Positions 1-8,800 of a stretch of DNA of 64,000 nt are shown in pieces (position 1 is the first letter of the stretch; each line of letters opens with the position of its first letter). The position numbers and the translations under genes are program-made. Under the pieces are notes generated by a model that worked only from the letters and a program-made list of their open reading frames with translations, searched no databases and was not told where the DNA came from. Origin of the DNA: Mytilus edulis (taxonomy: Eukaryota; Mollusca; Bivalvia; Mytilida; Mytilidae); assembly GCF_963676685.1 (NCBI RefSeq), contig NC_092346.1:94663917-94727916 (forward strand), written 5' to 3'.

Positions 1-17
1 AAAGAGAGAGGTGTGAA

Positions 18-1292
18 ATGAATAGACATGAACAGCAGAGAATGGACTATTCTGAAGTGGGAAGATATCAGTATGTTGATACTTATCCTGATCATAGACA
101 GTCGTCATCTCAAAATTCTGATAGTACGCATCATGAAAGATTTATGGCGTACCCAGAGACTTCCACAAGACATTCAGAATTACTAAGAAATATGCCTGAT
201 TATACACATACCAAAAGTAATTATGCTGAACCTCAGACATATGTTCCGTCAGAAACTATACAACCAGTTAGAGGAACAGAATATCCAAGAGCAACTGCTG
301 ATAATATGTTCTCGAGATATGAGAGACCTCGTTGTCCAGAAAATGCATATTCCAAGGTATCAAATATGAGTCGTATGTCATCAAATGAACCACAACATAG
401 ACTTCCTTTTTATAATGTCAAAACTGAATGGGAATCATTTTGGTGTCAATTCCAGATCAAGTCAAGAAGCTACGTTTGGGACAATCAGAAGCAAGCAACA
501 CAGCTGCTATTATGTTTGCAAAATGAAGCTTTAAACTTTGCTTCAAGGCTCCCACATGCAGTACAGACAGATATTTTTAGTTTGTTTGTTGAGTTGAAGA
601 AGAGGTTCGGTGACAATATTTTACCATCAACACACAGAGCAGCACTTCAAGATCTTAATAAGCAGAACAAAGAAAGCCTACAGGAATTTGCTTATAGAGT
701 TGTAAACCTGATAAGTAAAGCTTACCCAGAAATTAAAGGGACTCAGCTATTCGAGGAATTGACTGTTGAACATTTCCTTTATGGTCTTAATGATGAAAAT
801 ATGACGTATGATGTTATAAGCAAGCAGCCAAAATCTATTGATGAAGCTTTGAATATGGTCATGTGGCATGAGAGCTGTAGATCTAGGAGTGGTAAGAACC
901 GCAAATCTTCAATACGAGAAGTACAGTTTGATAGCCAGTGTGAAGAAAACGATATCAGAAGGTTACACCAAAAACAATACGTAACTGAAGAAAGACTTAA
1001 CCAGTTTGGCAGAGAACTCAAAGATTCTATTATTGAGGGAATGGCTAATTTAAATAAAAAAATGCCTAGTTTGCCAAGTACTAACAGTAATAATTACCAG
1101 CAGTCCAATTACGCAAAGAAAACGGAGAGTAATAACAATAGGTGTTATAATTGCAATGGTATTGGTCATTATAGCCGTAATTGTCCATCAAAACAAGATA
1201 AATGGGATTCAAAGAGAAATGGCCATTATGGAAACAACCAACAAAGAGATGCATATGCACCAGTCAAAACACCTTTCGATCCTTTAAACTAG
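18..1292 (+). CDS. Retroelement Gag polyprotein (capsid plus CCHC nucleocapsid)
   Basis: 424 residues. The first 130 or so are polar and Tyr/Ser/Arg-rich. Residues 130-290 have the helical, Trp-containing pattern of Ty3-type Gag capsid (W-x2-F near 140, then a stretch rich in Leu/Phe with a Q-x-L-x2-L-N-x-Q motif near 215). A nucleocapsid knuckle C-x2-C-x4-H-x4-C sits at residues 376-389 (C376, C379, H384, C389). Gag would assemble a virus-like particle and bind the element RNA. The first ATG at 18 is used, but the frame is open up to base 3, so the protein could start upstream of the window. The stop at 1290-1292 directly follows a slippery heptamer, so part of translation should continue in the -1 frame into the protease-Tpt1 ORF. 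Confidence 0.9.
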   Translation: MNRHEQQRMDYSEVGRYQYVDTYPDHRQSSSQNSDSTHHERFMAYPETSTRHSELLRNMPDYTHTKSNYAEPQTYVPSETIQPVRGTEYPRATADNMFSRYERPRCPENAYSKVSNMSRMSSNEPQHRLPFYNVKTEWESFWCQFQIKSRSYVWDNQKQATQLLLCLQNEALNFASRLPHAVQTDIFSLFVELKKRFGDNILPSTHRAALQDLNKQNKESLQEFAYRVVNLISKAYPEIKGTQLFEELTVEHFLYGLNDENMTYDVISKQPKSIDEALNMVMWHESCRSRSGKNRKSSIREVQFDSQCEENDIRRLHQKQYVTEERLNQFGRELKDSIIEGMANLNKKMPSLPSTNSNNYQQSNYAKKTESNNNRCYNCNGIGHYSRNCPSKQDKWDSKRNGHYGNNQQRDAYAPVKTPFDPLN

Positions 1293-3799
1293 AAAGGGCT
1301 GTGCCTGTAGGCCAAGCCATAGCCCCAAAGAGTAATGAAGAAATTATGGAGAAAAGACAACAATCTATTCCAAAGAAGGAAATTGAATGTTTAAAAGGAA
1401 AATTTGTAACCTCAGAGAAAAACTCTTCTGAGAAACATCTAACTACTGAAGGTTTAGGCCCTTCAAGCAGTGATGTTAAAATTATCAGTAAGAAATCAGA
1501 CCAATGTAGTAAGAATGAACATATTGAAAAACCAGTTTTGTCCAGGGTTGATGCTGTGAATCAGTATAGAGATGATATGAATAAGGAAACTATTGCTTTA
1601 ACTTCCGGAATTTTACCAGAGAAACACTTTGAAGACAACGAATCTTCTGATGATAGTGTTGATGGAGAAAATAGTGTATGTATTAACAGAGTTGAATCAG
1701 CAGTTATTCAAACGTCTGTTAGAATAAATGATTATGAGTTAAAAGCGGTAATTGACACAGGTGCTGAGGTCACTGTGCTCAGTGAAAAGGTTTATAGGAA
1801 CCTTGCAAAAGAACATCATCTTGAGTTGAAGACAGCAACACGTGGATTGTTAGTAGCTGAAGAGGGGAAAAAGATGTCAGCAACTGGTATTACAGAGATA
1901 GAAATGAGTTTAGGACCACTGCGTTTTACTTGGCCAGTATACGTAGCTCCTTTAAATGACGATTTGCTTCTTGGTTGTGATATTATTGATGAAATGGACA
2001 TCACGGTAAATACAAAACGTGGAATTCAAATTGAGGACATTTGGTATCCATGTATAGTAAAGAGAAGAGAAAGTAACAGACTGTTGAAGTACCACAGTGG
2101 ACAAAGGGCGGATGCGCACCAGCAAGGTGGATCTTTGAAAGAAGAGGGGTACAGTTATCAAAGAAGTGATAAAGGCAGAGCCAGAGGTGGTAATGGACAT
2201 TACAACAGAGGCAGTGATAGACAATGCAATCAATGGAATAACCAAGGCAATTATAGTGGACGGTATAACAGAGGTAATGACAGACAAGTTACTAGTAATC
2301 AGGCGAATAACCGAGACAACTATAGACAAGAAAACAGACAACATAACCAAGAAGAAAGACCACAAAGAACTGAATTTGACCAAACTCCAAACAACCAGAA
2401 ACCAAATGTAAAACACCCGGACGATATTACAGAGGCACAAAGTTATATCAATTCCAATGACAGGGCAAGACCTAAAGACAATAACCATGATGATCATATG
2501 AGAGATTCTAGCTCAGACAGGCAAGATAGATTGAGACCAAAAGACAAAAAGGATCATACCTGGGATCCAAGTCCAGATAAAAGCCTTCCTAAACACTGCA
2601 TACAGTATACTATTGGTTCTTTTACTGATGCTGCATCAAAAGACCAGTCAAATGAAGTACAAAGTACAACCGTCGAAGGTCCCCAAGGAATTGATATGGA
2701 CCAACAAGTTCTTGATAATCAAACTATGGAATGGGATGCACAACAAGACCAAGGTCAAGTTTTGTACTATACAAACCAACGTGAACAAGATTACAGACCT
2801 CAACACTACAACAGAGGAAAAGGTCAACAACGACAAGGATTTAATGAAAAATTGGACAACTCTCTGGGTCAAGTGAGAGATCCGAAGCATCATAGGTACA
2901 ACAAAAGACAGTATGACTATCACAATCAAGACAGAGGTCAACAGTATCAGAGTAATGATGATAGAAGAGATATTTATGACAGAGGTCAACGATATCAAGG
3001 TTTTTCTAACAACAATGATAGTTACCAGCAAGATCAAGGATACAATAGAAGAGACAGGAGACAGCAAAGATCATGGGGAGAAAAGTCAGACATCCATCTA
3101 TCAAAGGCACTATCATTTATTTTAAGACATGATGCAGAAAGACAGGGATATAAAATGATGCCAGGAGGTTTTCTTTATGTTGATGAAATTTTAAAAAGGC
3201 AAAGCAATCTACGGGATTATAACCATGAAGATGTAAAACGAATTGTGGAAACAAACGGCAAGAAGAGATTTTATATGGAGCCAGATAAGGAAACTGGAAA
3301 AATGAAAATCAGAGCAAACCAAGGACATAGTATTGACGTAGAGGATCTTGAATTAAAACCATTATTAAATGCCAAGGAAGTTTCTATGATTATCCATGGA
3401 ACCTCCTATAATTCCTGGGAGAAGATAAAACACACAGGTTTAAGTAGAATGGGAAGAAACCATATCCACTTCGCGACAGAAGAACTAGGAGAAAATGGAG
3501 TCATCAGTGGCATGAGACAATCCTGTGAAGTAATGATATTTATAAATCAAGAGACAGCTTTAGCAGATGGGTTCAAGTTTTTCCGTTCAGCAAATAATGT
3601 TATACTTTGTGCTGGAAATGAAGATGGAGTTATTCCACCTACATACTTTGTAAAGGTCCTTGCCATGAAGAGACAGCCAGAAGAGGAAATAATCCAACCA
3701 TCGCCACAGAAGAAGAGAAGACTGGGAAAAGAAAATAGGAAGATACAAAGTGTGGTGTTCTTTCCGTACAAGTCACCTGTTGATAAACTGTATAAATAA
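1202..3799 (+). CDS. Protease / RNA 2'-phosphotransferase (Tpt1/KptA) fusion ORF of retroelement
   Basis: 865 residues counted from ATG 1202, which is probably not used; ribosomes should enter by frameshift at about 1289. Residues 160-280 form a retropepsin-like protease: catalytic D185-T186-G187 and a C-terminal L-L-L-G-C-D (255-260). Residues 290-630 are a low-complexity linker rich in Gln, Asn, Arg, Asp and Gly with repeated RG and YxRGQ-like motifs. Residues 632-830 form a complete Tpt1/KptA domain: LRH at 641-643, KKRF at 687-690, IRANQGHS at 703-710, HGT at 732-734, GRNHIHF at 751-757, SGMR at 769-772 and SANNVIL near 800. The Arg-His-Arg-Arg tetrad known from yeast Tpt1 (R23, H24, R71, R138) maps to R642, H643, R689 and R752. 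The family uses NAD+ to remove an internal RNA 2'-phosphate; some members also ADP-ribosylate RNA or DNA 5'-phosphate ends. A basic tail KKRRLGK (837-843) resembles an NLS. The domain is intronless. Its role in the element is unknown. Confidence 0.93.
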   Translation: MGFKEKWPLWKQPTKRCICTSQNTFRSFKLERAVPVGQAIAPKSNEEIMEKRQQSIPKKEIECLKGKFVTSEKNSSEKHLTTEGLGPSSSDVKIISKKSDQCSKNEHIEKPVLSRVDAVNQYRDDMNKETIALTSGILPEKHFEDNESSDDSVDGENSVCINRVESAVIQTSVRINDYELKAVIDTGAEVTVLSEKVYRNLAKEHHLELKTATRGLLVAEEGKKMSATGITEIEMSLGPLRFTWPVYVAPLNDDLLLGCDIIDEMDITVNTKRGIQIEDIWYPCIVKRRESNRLLKYHSGQRADAHQQGGSLKEEGYSYQRSDKGRARGGNGHYNRGSDRQCNQWNNQGNYSGRYNRGNDRQVTSNQANNRDNYRQENRQHNQEERPQRTEFDQTPNNQKPNVKHPDDITEAQSYINSNDRARPKDNNHDDHMRDSSSDRQDRLRPKDKKDHTWDPSPDKSLPKHCIQYTIGSFTDAASKDQSNEVQSTTVEGPQGIDMDQQVLDNQTMEWDAQQDQGQVLYYTNQREQDYRPQHYNRGKGQQRQGFNEKLDNSLGQVRDPKHHRYNKRQYDYHNQDRGQQYQSNDDRRDIYDRGQRYQGFSNNNDSYQQDQGYNRRDRRQQRSWGEKSDIHLSKALSFILRHDAERQGYKMMPGGFLYVDEILKRQSNLRDYNHEDVKRIVETNGKKRFYMEPDKETGKMKIRANQGHSIDVEDLELKPLLNAKEVSMIIHGTSYNSWEKIKHTGLSRMGRNHIHFATEELGENGVISGMRQSCEVMIFINQETALADGFKFFRSANNVILCAGNEDGVIPPTYFVKVLAMKRQPEEEIIQPSPQKKRRLGKENRKIQSVVFFPYKSPVDKLYK
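1283..1325 (+). promoter_or_regulatory. -1 programmed ribosomal frameshift signal between Gag and Pro-Tpt1
   Basis: The heptamer TTTAAAC at 1283-1289 is read T|TTA|AAC in the Gag frame and fits X-XXY-YYZ. The Gag stop TAG follows at 1290-1292. After a 6-nt spacer, GGGCTGTG (1296-1303) pairs with CATAGCCC (1318-1325): eight pairs with one G-U. The 14-nt loop is G/C-rich and could form a small inner hairpin or a pseudoknot. The downstream ORF lies exactly in the -1 frame. U UUA AAC is a well-known efficient slippery sequence in retroviruses and coronaviruses. Use here is inferred from sequence only. Confidence 0.8.
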
Positions 3800-4054
3800 A
3801 TTTGACAATGTTTGAACAATATATATTTATATGTTGATGATTTATTGCTTTATGATTTAAATGTGTTGATATTGCTATGTTTTAATTGTTATGAATATGC
3901 ATTTACATAAGAGGTGATTTTTGAAATTTAGAAATTATGCATATTGTTTATTTTTCATGTCGTTATTATTGATGTTTTTTTTTACTGTAAATAAGGTACA
4001 TATAGGTAATGTTTTAATTTCGAGGGCGAAATGATTTTTGAAATGGGGGGGCAG
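3800..4054 (+). other. 3' untranslated region with polypurine tract
   Basis: AT-rich, no ORF. It ends in AAATGGGGGGG (4041-4051), then CAG, immediately before the TG that opens the LTR. That is the position and composition of a plus-strand priming polypurine tract. Confidence 0.7.
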
Positions 4055-4224
4055 TGTTGTGAAAGTACAATTTACACGACGTTACGTTATATTTATTCCC
4101 GTACTTTCACTTTCCCATTGTTGACGTCAACTTCCGCCGAGCAATTGTTTATATGGTTTTGAATAGTGAAGTTGATATTTACCACGAAGAATAAGAAGAT
4201 TGATATTTGACTTGATATATATTT

Positions 4225-4233
4225 TATAAAAGG
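4225..4233 (+). promoter_or_regulatory. LTR TATA box
   Basis: TATAAAAGG inside the LTR, about 170 bp after its start and 180-190 bp before the first AATAAA; consistent with a Pol II core promoter in U3. Confidence 0.6.
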
Positions 4234-4412
4234 TAAACAGCATGCATTTACACACTGTAGTATTTTACTGATCTCCGCATCAGGTTCTAAATATATACTT
4301 TGCCCTATTTATAGATCGTAGTTTCCCCTTTTTAAATATAGCGCGATCGGCAATTCAAACACATTAACGTTGGTTGTTCATTTGTTATTATTTATTCGCG
4401 TATTCCTGTGTG

Positions 4413-4451
4413 AATAAACTGTGTTGTATATTTATTGTGTATTATAATAAA
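4413..4451 (+). terminator. LTR polyadenylation signals
   Basis: Two AATAAA hexamers (4413-4418, 4446-4451), the second 16 bp before the inferred LTR end, followed by TG/T-rich sequence. Confidence 0.55.
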
Positions 4452-4467
4452 GTATTGTATTTCTACA

Positions 4468-4861
4468 TGTTGTTTGCATAAAAACGTAACTGCCGTATAA
4501 AGTTGTGGTAATTGTTTAATGAGACAAATACTTGTTGTGAAGCCCATGTATGATTTTACCCGCTCGGACCCGTTTGTATTATAAATAGTAAGTTCACAAC
4601 AATGATCTTGAGAAATTTGTCATTGCTATTTTTTTGCCGATTCAGTCCAGGTTGCATCAAGATCTTGTCGAATGCGAACCGTCTTTGTCGACACCGTTCC
4701 GGAATAGTCCTGTTATTAGTTAATACGGAATTCGGTAATGATACCCACGTCAAAGTCCCGACAATTACAGAACACAATGACGTCGCGTACGGTGTTGGTG
4801 ATAATACGGGTTTTGCTTTCCAGTTCGCCTTTATTGCATTTGTTAGAAGTTTCGGAATTGA
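4468..4861. other. Intergenic stretch with an unidentified conserved block
   Basis: Open on both strands for about 90-105 codons (4602-4880 plus, 4556-4876 minus), but neither translation matches a family I know. A GACGTCGCGTACGGTGTTGG block near 4783 recurs in inverse orientation near 8444, so this is more likely repeat-derived than a gene. Confidence 0.4.
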
Positions 4862-4864
4862 TAA

Positions 4865-5149
4865 GGCAGCAACCATTTGATTTTCTGGGGGGGGCTATGG
4901 TTTTTTTTGGAAAAAAAAGTTTGTTTCCATTTTTTGGAGAAAAAAATAATTTGTTTTTGATTCTGAGAAAAAAAAATTGTTTGTTTCACCCTCAGCTGCC
5001 ACTATATGTAATGCTAAAATTGAAAGAAAAAAATTGTTTTCGACTTGTCGCGAAAAAAATAGATTGTTTTTCGCCACAGGCGAAAAAAAAAATTTGTCAA
5101 GAAAAAAAAACCATAGCCCCCCCCCCCAGAAAATCAAATGGTTGCTGCC
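4865..5149. mobile_element. PIF/Harbinger-like MITE with TAA target duplication
   Basis: Terminal inverted repeats of about 45 bp: GGCAGCAACCATTTGATTTT at the left end and its complement at the right, each continuing into a G or C homopolymer and an A or T run. Flanked by TAA on both sides (4862-4864 and 5150-5152), the 3-bp duplication typical of PIF/Harbinger. The interior is A/T homopolymer with no transposase. Confidence 0.65.
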
Positions 5150-5479
5150 TAACTATATAAATGTATACATCAAAATGTGCGTAATTAAAAGTAGAAATGG
5201 AATATGCCTTAAAATCAATACTATTATTCATTTTGTTACTCGAATGATCCCTAATAGCACTGATTTTGAGCGTGTAGACAAGTAACACCGCGACATATGA
5301 TCAGCGTTGCTTTGAAGTTATTCTTGTCATTTTTTAAACTTATTAAAAAAAAGTTGTACTCCTAGCAAGAGTAGTCTTTGGTGTTAATGGTGTATGTTTT
5401 ATTTATGACGTCATCGTTAACTGGACGCGTCTGACCAGGACGAAAAGTTCACTTTGTTTTGTGGTAAGCCGAAAATAGG

Positions 5480-6186
5480 ACAGAACTTAGGATAAAGTTA
5501 GGACCGACTTACGACAAGTCTCAGCATGCACATCGAAGCATTCTTAGGAATATCTTAGCTAGGACCTCCTAACCGATGTCCTAAGTATTGGCGGAAAAGA
5601 AAATACAAATTAGATATGAAAAAATACAATATGATATCATATTTTATCAATAATTTAGTTTTTTCAAATATAGTTAATTAGAAACTAATTATTAGTGTTA
5701 CATTAAAGATAATGAATGATTATTGTATAATATTTGTACATTTAAACTTTATAAAACAAAACATAAGACAAAAATAATAACTACGTATTATATAAAGATT
5801 TAACAAACTAATTGTAAACGAGATATATAATCGGTAAAAATCATTACATGTTTTTGAGTGAGTTGAATTCGAAGTGTCAAGGTTTCAATATTTAACAGTC
5901 CAAAGACAAATCTCGTGCATTTTTCATATAAATCTGGAGTATTTCAACTATTTTACTACTAGTATACGTGTAAAAATGATCAAAAGTCGAAATTGAATAT
6001 ATCCTAAAGTTAGGACCATCCTAAGACCATCTTAAGACACCTAAATTGGTATCCTAAAGTAAGGACAATTCCTAGGATTTTCCTAAGTTGAGACATGTTT
6101 GATAAACCCACTTAGGACTAAGATGTGTCCTAAGTTGGTCTTAGGACACGTCCTAATCCTAAGAGAGCTTCGATAAACAGGCCCCA
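5480..6186. mobile_element. Degenerate foldback element rich in TCCTAAG/CTTAGGA
   Basis: Arms made of many TCCTAAG and CTTAGGA copies flank an AT-rich core. The right end (AGCTTCGATAAACAGGCCCC, about 6167-6186) matches the right end of the next element. The left end is poorly preserved. The core near 5860 (GTGAGTTGAATTC) is shared with the neighbour near 6590. Confidence 0.5.
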
Positions 6187-6990
6187 GGGGCCGGTTTCAC
6201 GAAGCTATCCTAAGACATGTCATAAGACATATCTTAGGACATGTCTTATGATCCTCTTATGACTATCCTAGGACATATCTCAGACCTCGTCTCGAAGCTG
6301 TCTTAGGATCATCTTAGCTAAGACATCCTAAACCTGTCGCAAGTTCTTTAAATTTTCAAATAAAAATATGATCTACGGAAAAAAATCATGTAAATGTAGT
6401 ATGTCTTACCATAAATTATTCTAAACGTATTGTATTGATTAATATAATGACATAATTTGCAAAATAAATATAAAAAAAATAAAAGTAATTTATATAAAAA
6501 TTATCTTTAAACAATACATCAATATAAATATGAAATTTTCAATGCAAAATTAAGAAAAAAGAATATAAAATTATGACATTGTTTTGGTATAAGTGAGTTG
6601 AATTCAATTTCGACTTTATTGGTTATAAAAGGTTCAGAGATAAAATCGTGCAATTTTTATATCAATACATCGAATTTTCATTGTTGACAAATCCTGATAA
6701 TCCGTCAATGTATATATGTTTTAAGCAGGAACTGGAGAATAGATAATTAGATAATAATAAGATATTTTTTTTCAAAATTGATATAAAAAATGAGTGTAAT
6801 TTATATAAATAAACGTATAACTATCCTAAGACCATCATAAGACACCTCTCGCGTTGTCCTAACTTTATGACCAACTTTAAGAGATGTCCTAATATAGGAC
6901 CGCTTTGTGAAACCCACTTAGGACTAAGATATGTCGTAAGACCATCCTAAGACATGTCTTAGTCCTAAGACAGCTTCGTGAAACTGGGCC
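6187..6990. mobile_element. Foldback / MITE-like element, second copy of the same family
   Basis: Left end GGGGCCGGTTTCACGAAGCT and right end AGCTTCGTGAAACTGGGCC are inverted copies; inner arms repeat TCCTAAGACATGTC and its complement. The AT-rich core has no coding potential. It abuts the preceding copy directly. Confidence 0.6.
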
Positions 6991-8555
6991 CAGGTGTCTT
7001 AGAACGAACGATTATAATAGAAAAAGGATCAATTTATATTGCACATTTTCAAATCAGAAAGAATGGATAGTGTGTTTCTAGGGACATATGAACATGCAAG
7101 GATAAAAAATGCTGGCATGCTTCTTTATTAACTTCGATGGGCACATACAAGGATAAATGAAACATCCTTAAGTTATCCTTGCATTTTTCTTTATATATTT
7201 GTTTTAATATTTATTTTGTAAGCACACTTTTTATTATAAAAAAAACAAAGACCCATGCGCGAGATCTGGAAGAGAAAACCCATACACAATCAGTACAATA
7301 CTGTTGATAAAGTTACAGTAGGAACTGATTTTTCTCTTTATCTTGTCTAGATTGTGGTGCACATTCGCCTATACATTGTATTGTTATATATGTTGTTGTT
7401 TGAAATTTAATGATAGTATCAGGAAAAACGTAAATAGCTGAGTGACAACTATAGAATTACTTTTATTTCCATGATGAACCAAAGTGAACATATATATACA
7501 TACAACTTTAATATTAAACCAGCATAAATTAATGCTCGTGGTTTTAGTATAATTCAACTAGAAAAGTTTTCGCTAAAATTGGCTATCGAAAATAATGCTG
7601 AACGGATTAATCCTGCGCTAAAATGGGCTCTAATGTTTGCGCTAAAATGTTCCCTAGTAGTTTCGCGTTAAAATTATCTGCGCCCATCTGTTTTTTTGTT
7701 CATAGTTGAGATTAAATTTCTTTTTGTTTATGAAATTGGCAAATTTGATTAAATTAATTTTATTGTGGTTAATTTTGAATTTGCTTTCAACTGTTGATTC
7801 TTTTAACATTTAATACAGGCGATGAAACAAACGATTCAACTAATAACATTTTTATTCGGAAATTATCAAAAGCGGATAAAAGAATAAGCCCTTGACACCA
7901 TTTGCGAGTACGATTGTCTTGTGAAACAATGATAGTCCGTCGGAAGGGGGCGATAAATGACTGACCCGTGTTTTATTAAGAGAGAGCAATATCTCTTGCA
8001 CATAAAGGTCACCCTTTTAGATTTCGAAAAGAGCAGGCTAAGGCTCACAAGGAAGCACTCGCACCTTCAAAGTTGAAACGGATTAATATAAGTTGTAATA
8101 ACTTGTTTCCTAATAAATATGTTTAAACTAAAAGAAAAAAACAGCAGAAAAGACAGTGGTTTAAACTTTTTTTTTAAATATCCTATTTCAATCAAAAGAA
8201 AGAGAAAATATCTTCCAAGGGGATACTAATGTAAATGAATATTATTTTCCCGTTTACTTTAACTGTACTTAAAAAAAATGTGTGCCGCTTTTGCATTTCG
8301 GTTCTATACGTAGCAAGTCAAGCAAACCGCTCACATAAATTATGCTGTATGATTGAGCTGCACGAAATAAAAAAAAGTACGACGTTATTTATACAATGCA
8401 TGAAAAATAACGTCAAAATAACGTTACCAAAACTAACACCAACACCGTACGCGACGTCAATACGATTGAGTCCAGACAAAGCCGTGTGCAATGTGGCACA
8501 GTAGAGTTTGATGGGATTGCGTTCCGACAGTACCTGATCATCCCGAATATGGCGA
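6991..8555. other. Gene-free AT-rich stretch
   Basis: No recognisable gene. 7565-7680 holds four spaced copies of a CGCTAAAAT-like motif of unknown meaning. 8235-8504 is an 89-codon ORF sharing a short block with 4783 but no known family. Confidence 0.4.
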
Positions 8556-8800
8556 CTGTTGTCTAAATAAACTCATCATAGATCTACCAGGACTAAATTT
8601 ATTATATACGCCAGATACACGTTTCGTCTACAAAAGACTCATCAGTGACGCTCGAATCCAAAAAAGTTAAAAAGGTCAAATAAAGTACGAAGATGAAGAG
8701 CATTGAGAACCAAATTTCTAAAAGTTTTGCCAAATACAGCTAAGGTAATATATGCCTGAGGTAGAAAAGCCTTAGTATTTAAAAAAAATCAAAAATTTGT
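8556..8800 (+). repeat. Dispersed bivalve repeat (AGACTCATCAGTGACGCTC family)
   Basis: Contains ATACGCCAGATACACGTTTC followed by AGACTCATCAGTGACGCTC and a tail with GCTAAGGTAATATATGCCTG. A second copy in the same orientation lies at 23578-23745, and an inverted relative at 33820-34010. I associate this family with Mytilus genomes. Confidence 0.7.

Larger units (their letters stand above)
1..4467 (+). mobile_element. LTR retroelement encoding Gag, protease and an RNA 2'-phosphotransferase (5' end outside window)
   Basis: Seen: a Gag ORF with a zinc knuckle, a -1 frameshift signal, an aspartic protease fused to a Tpt1/KptA domain, a G-rich polypurine tract (4041-4051) and then a TG-starting LTR with TATA box and poly(A) signals. 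The 5' LTR and primer binding site must lie upstream of base 1. No reverse transcriptase, RNase H or integrase motif is present between the protease and the LTR, so the copy looks non-autonomous. Gag and protease resemble Ty3/gypsy-type elements of animals, but the clade cannot be set without pol. Both ORFs are open and uninterrupted over 3.8 kb, which suggests a young or selected copy. Alternative: a domesticated host locus that kept retroelement flanks. Confidence 0.85.
4055..4467 (+). repeat. 3' LTR of the Gag-Pro-Tpt1 element
   Basis: Starts TGTTGTGAAAGTAC right after the polypurine tract; the best end is TTTCTACA at 4467, giving about 413 bp bounded by TG...CA. It contains a TATA box (TATAAAAGG, 4225-4233) and two poly(A) signals (AATAAA at 4413-4418 and 4446-4451), in the U3-R-U5 order expected of an LTR. 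The start is well supported. The end is less sure because the 5' LTR lies outside the window and no target-site duplication can be checked. Confidence 0.72.

Noticed and set aside
1202-1204. ATG at 1202 as the true start of the protease-Tpt1 protein
   Set aside because: It lies inside gag with no initiation context, while a complete frameshift cassette exists 80 bp downstream in the right register.
3089-3799. Host TRPT1 gene lying next to a retroelement
   Set aside because: The Tpt1 domain is in one uninterrupted intronless frame with the protease and is followed directly by a polypurine tract and LTR.
3089-3799. Recent bacterial transfer of kptA
   Set aside because: Blocks such as the GRNHIHF and SANNVIL regions look closer to animal TRPT1, and codon use matches the AT-rich surroundings. 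A tree would be needed to say more.
4556-5160. ORFs on both strands as genes
   Set aside because: They overlap each other and run into the MITE homopolymers; no domain signature.
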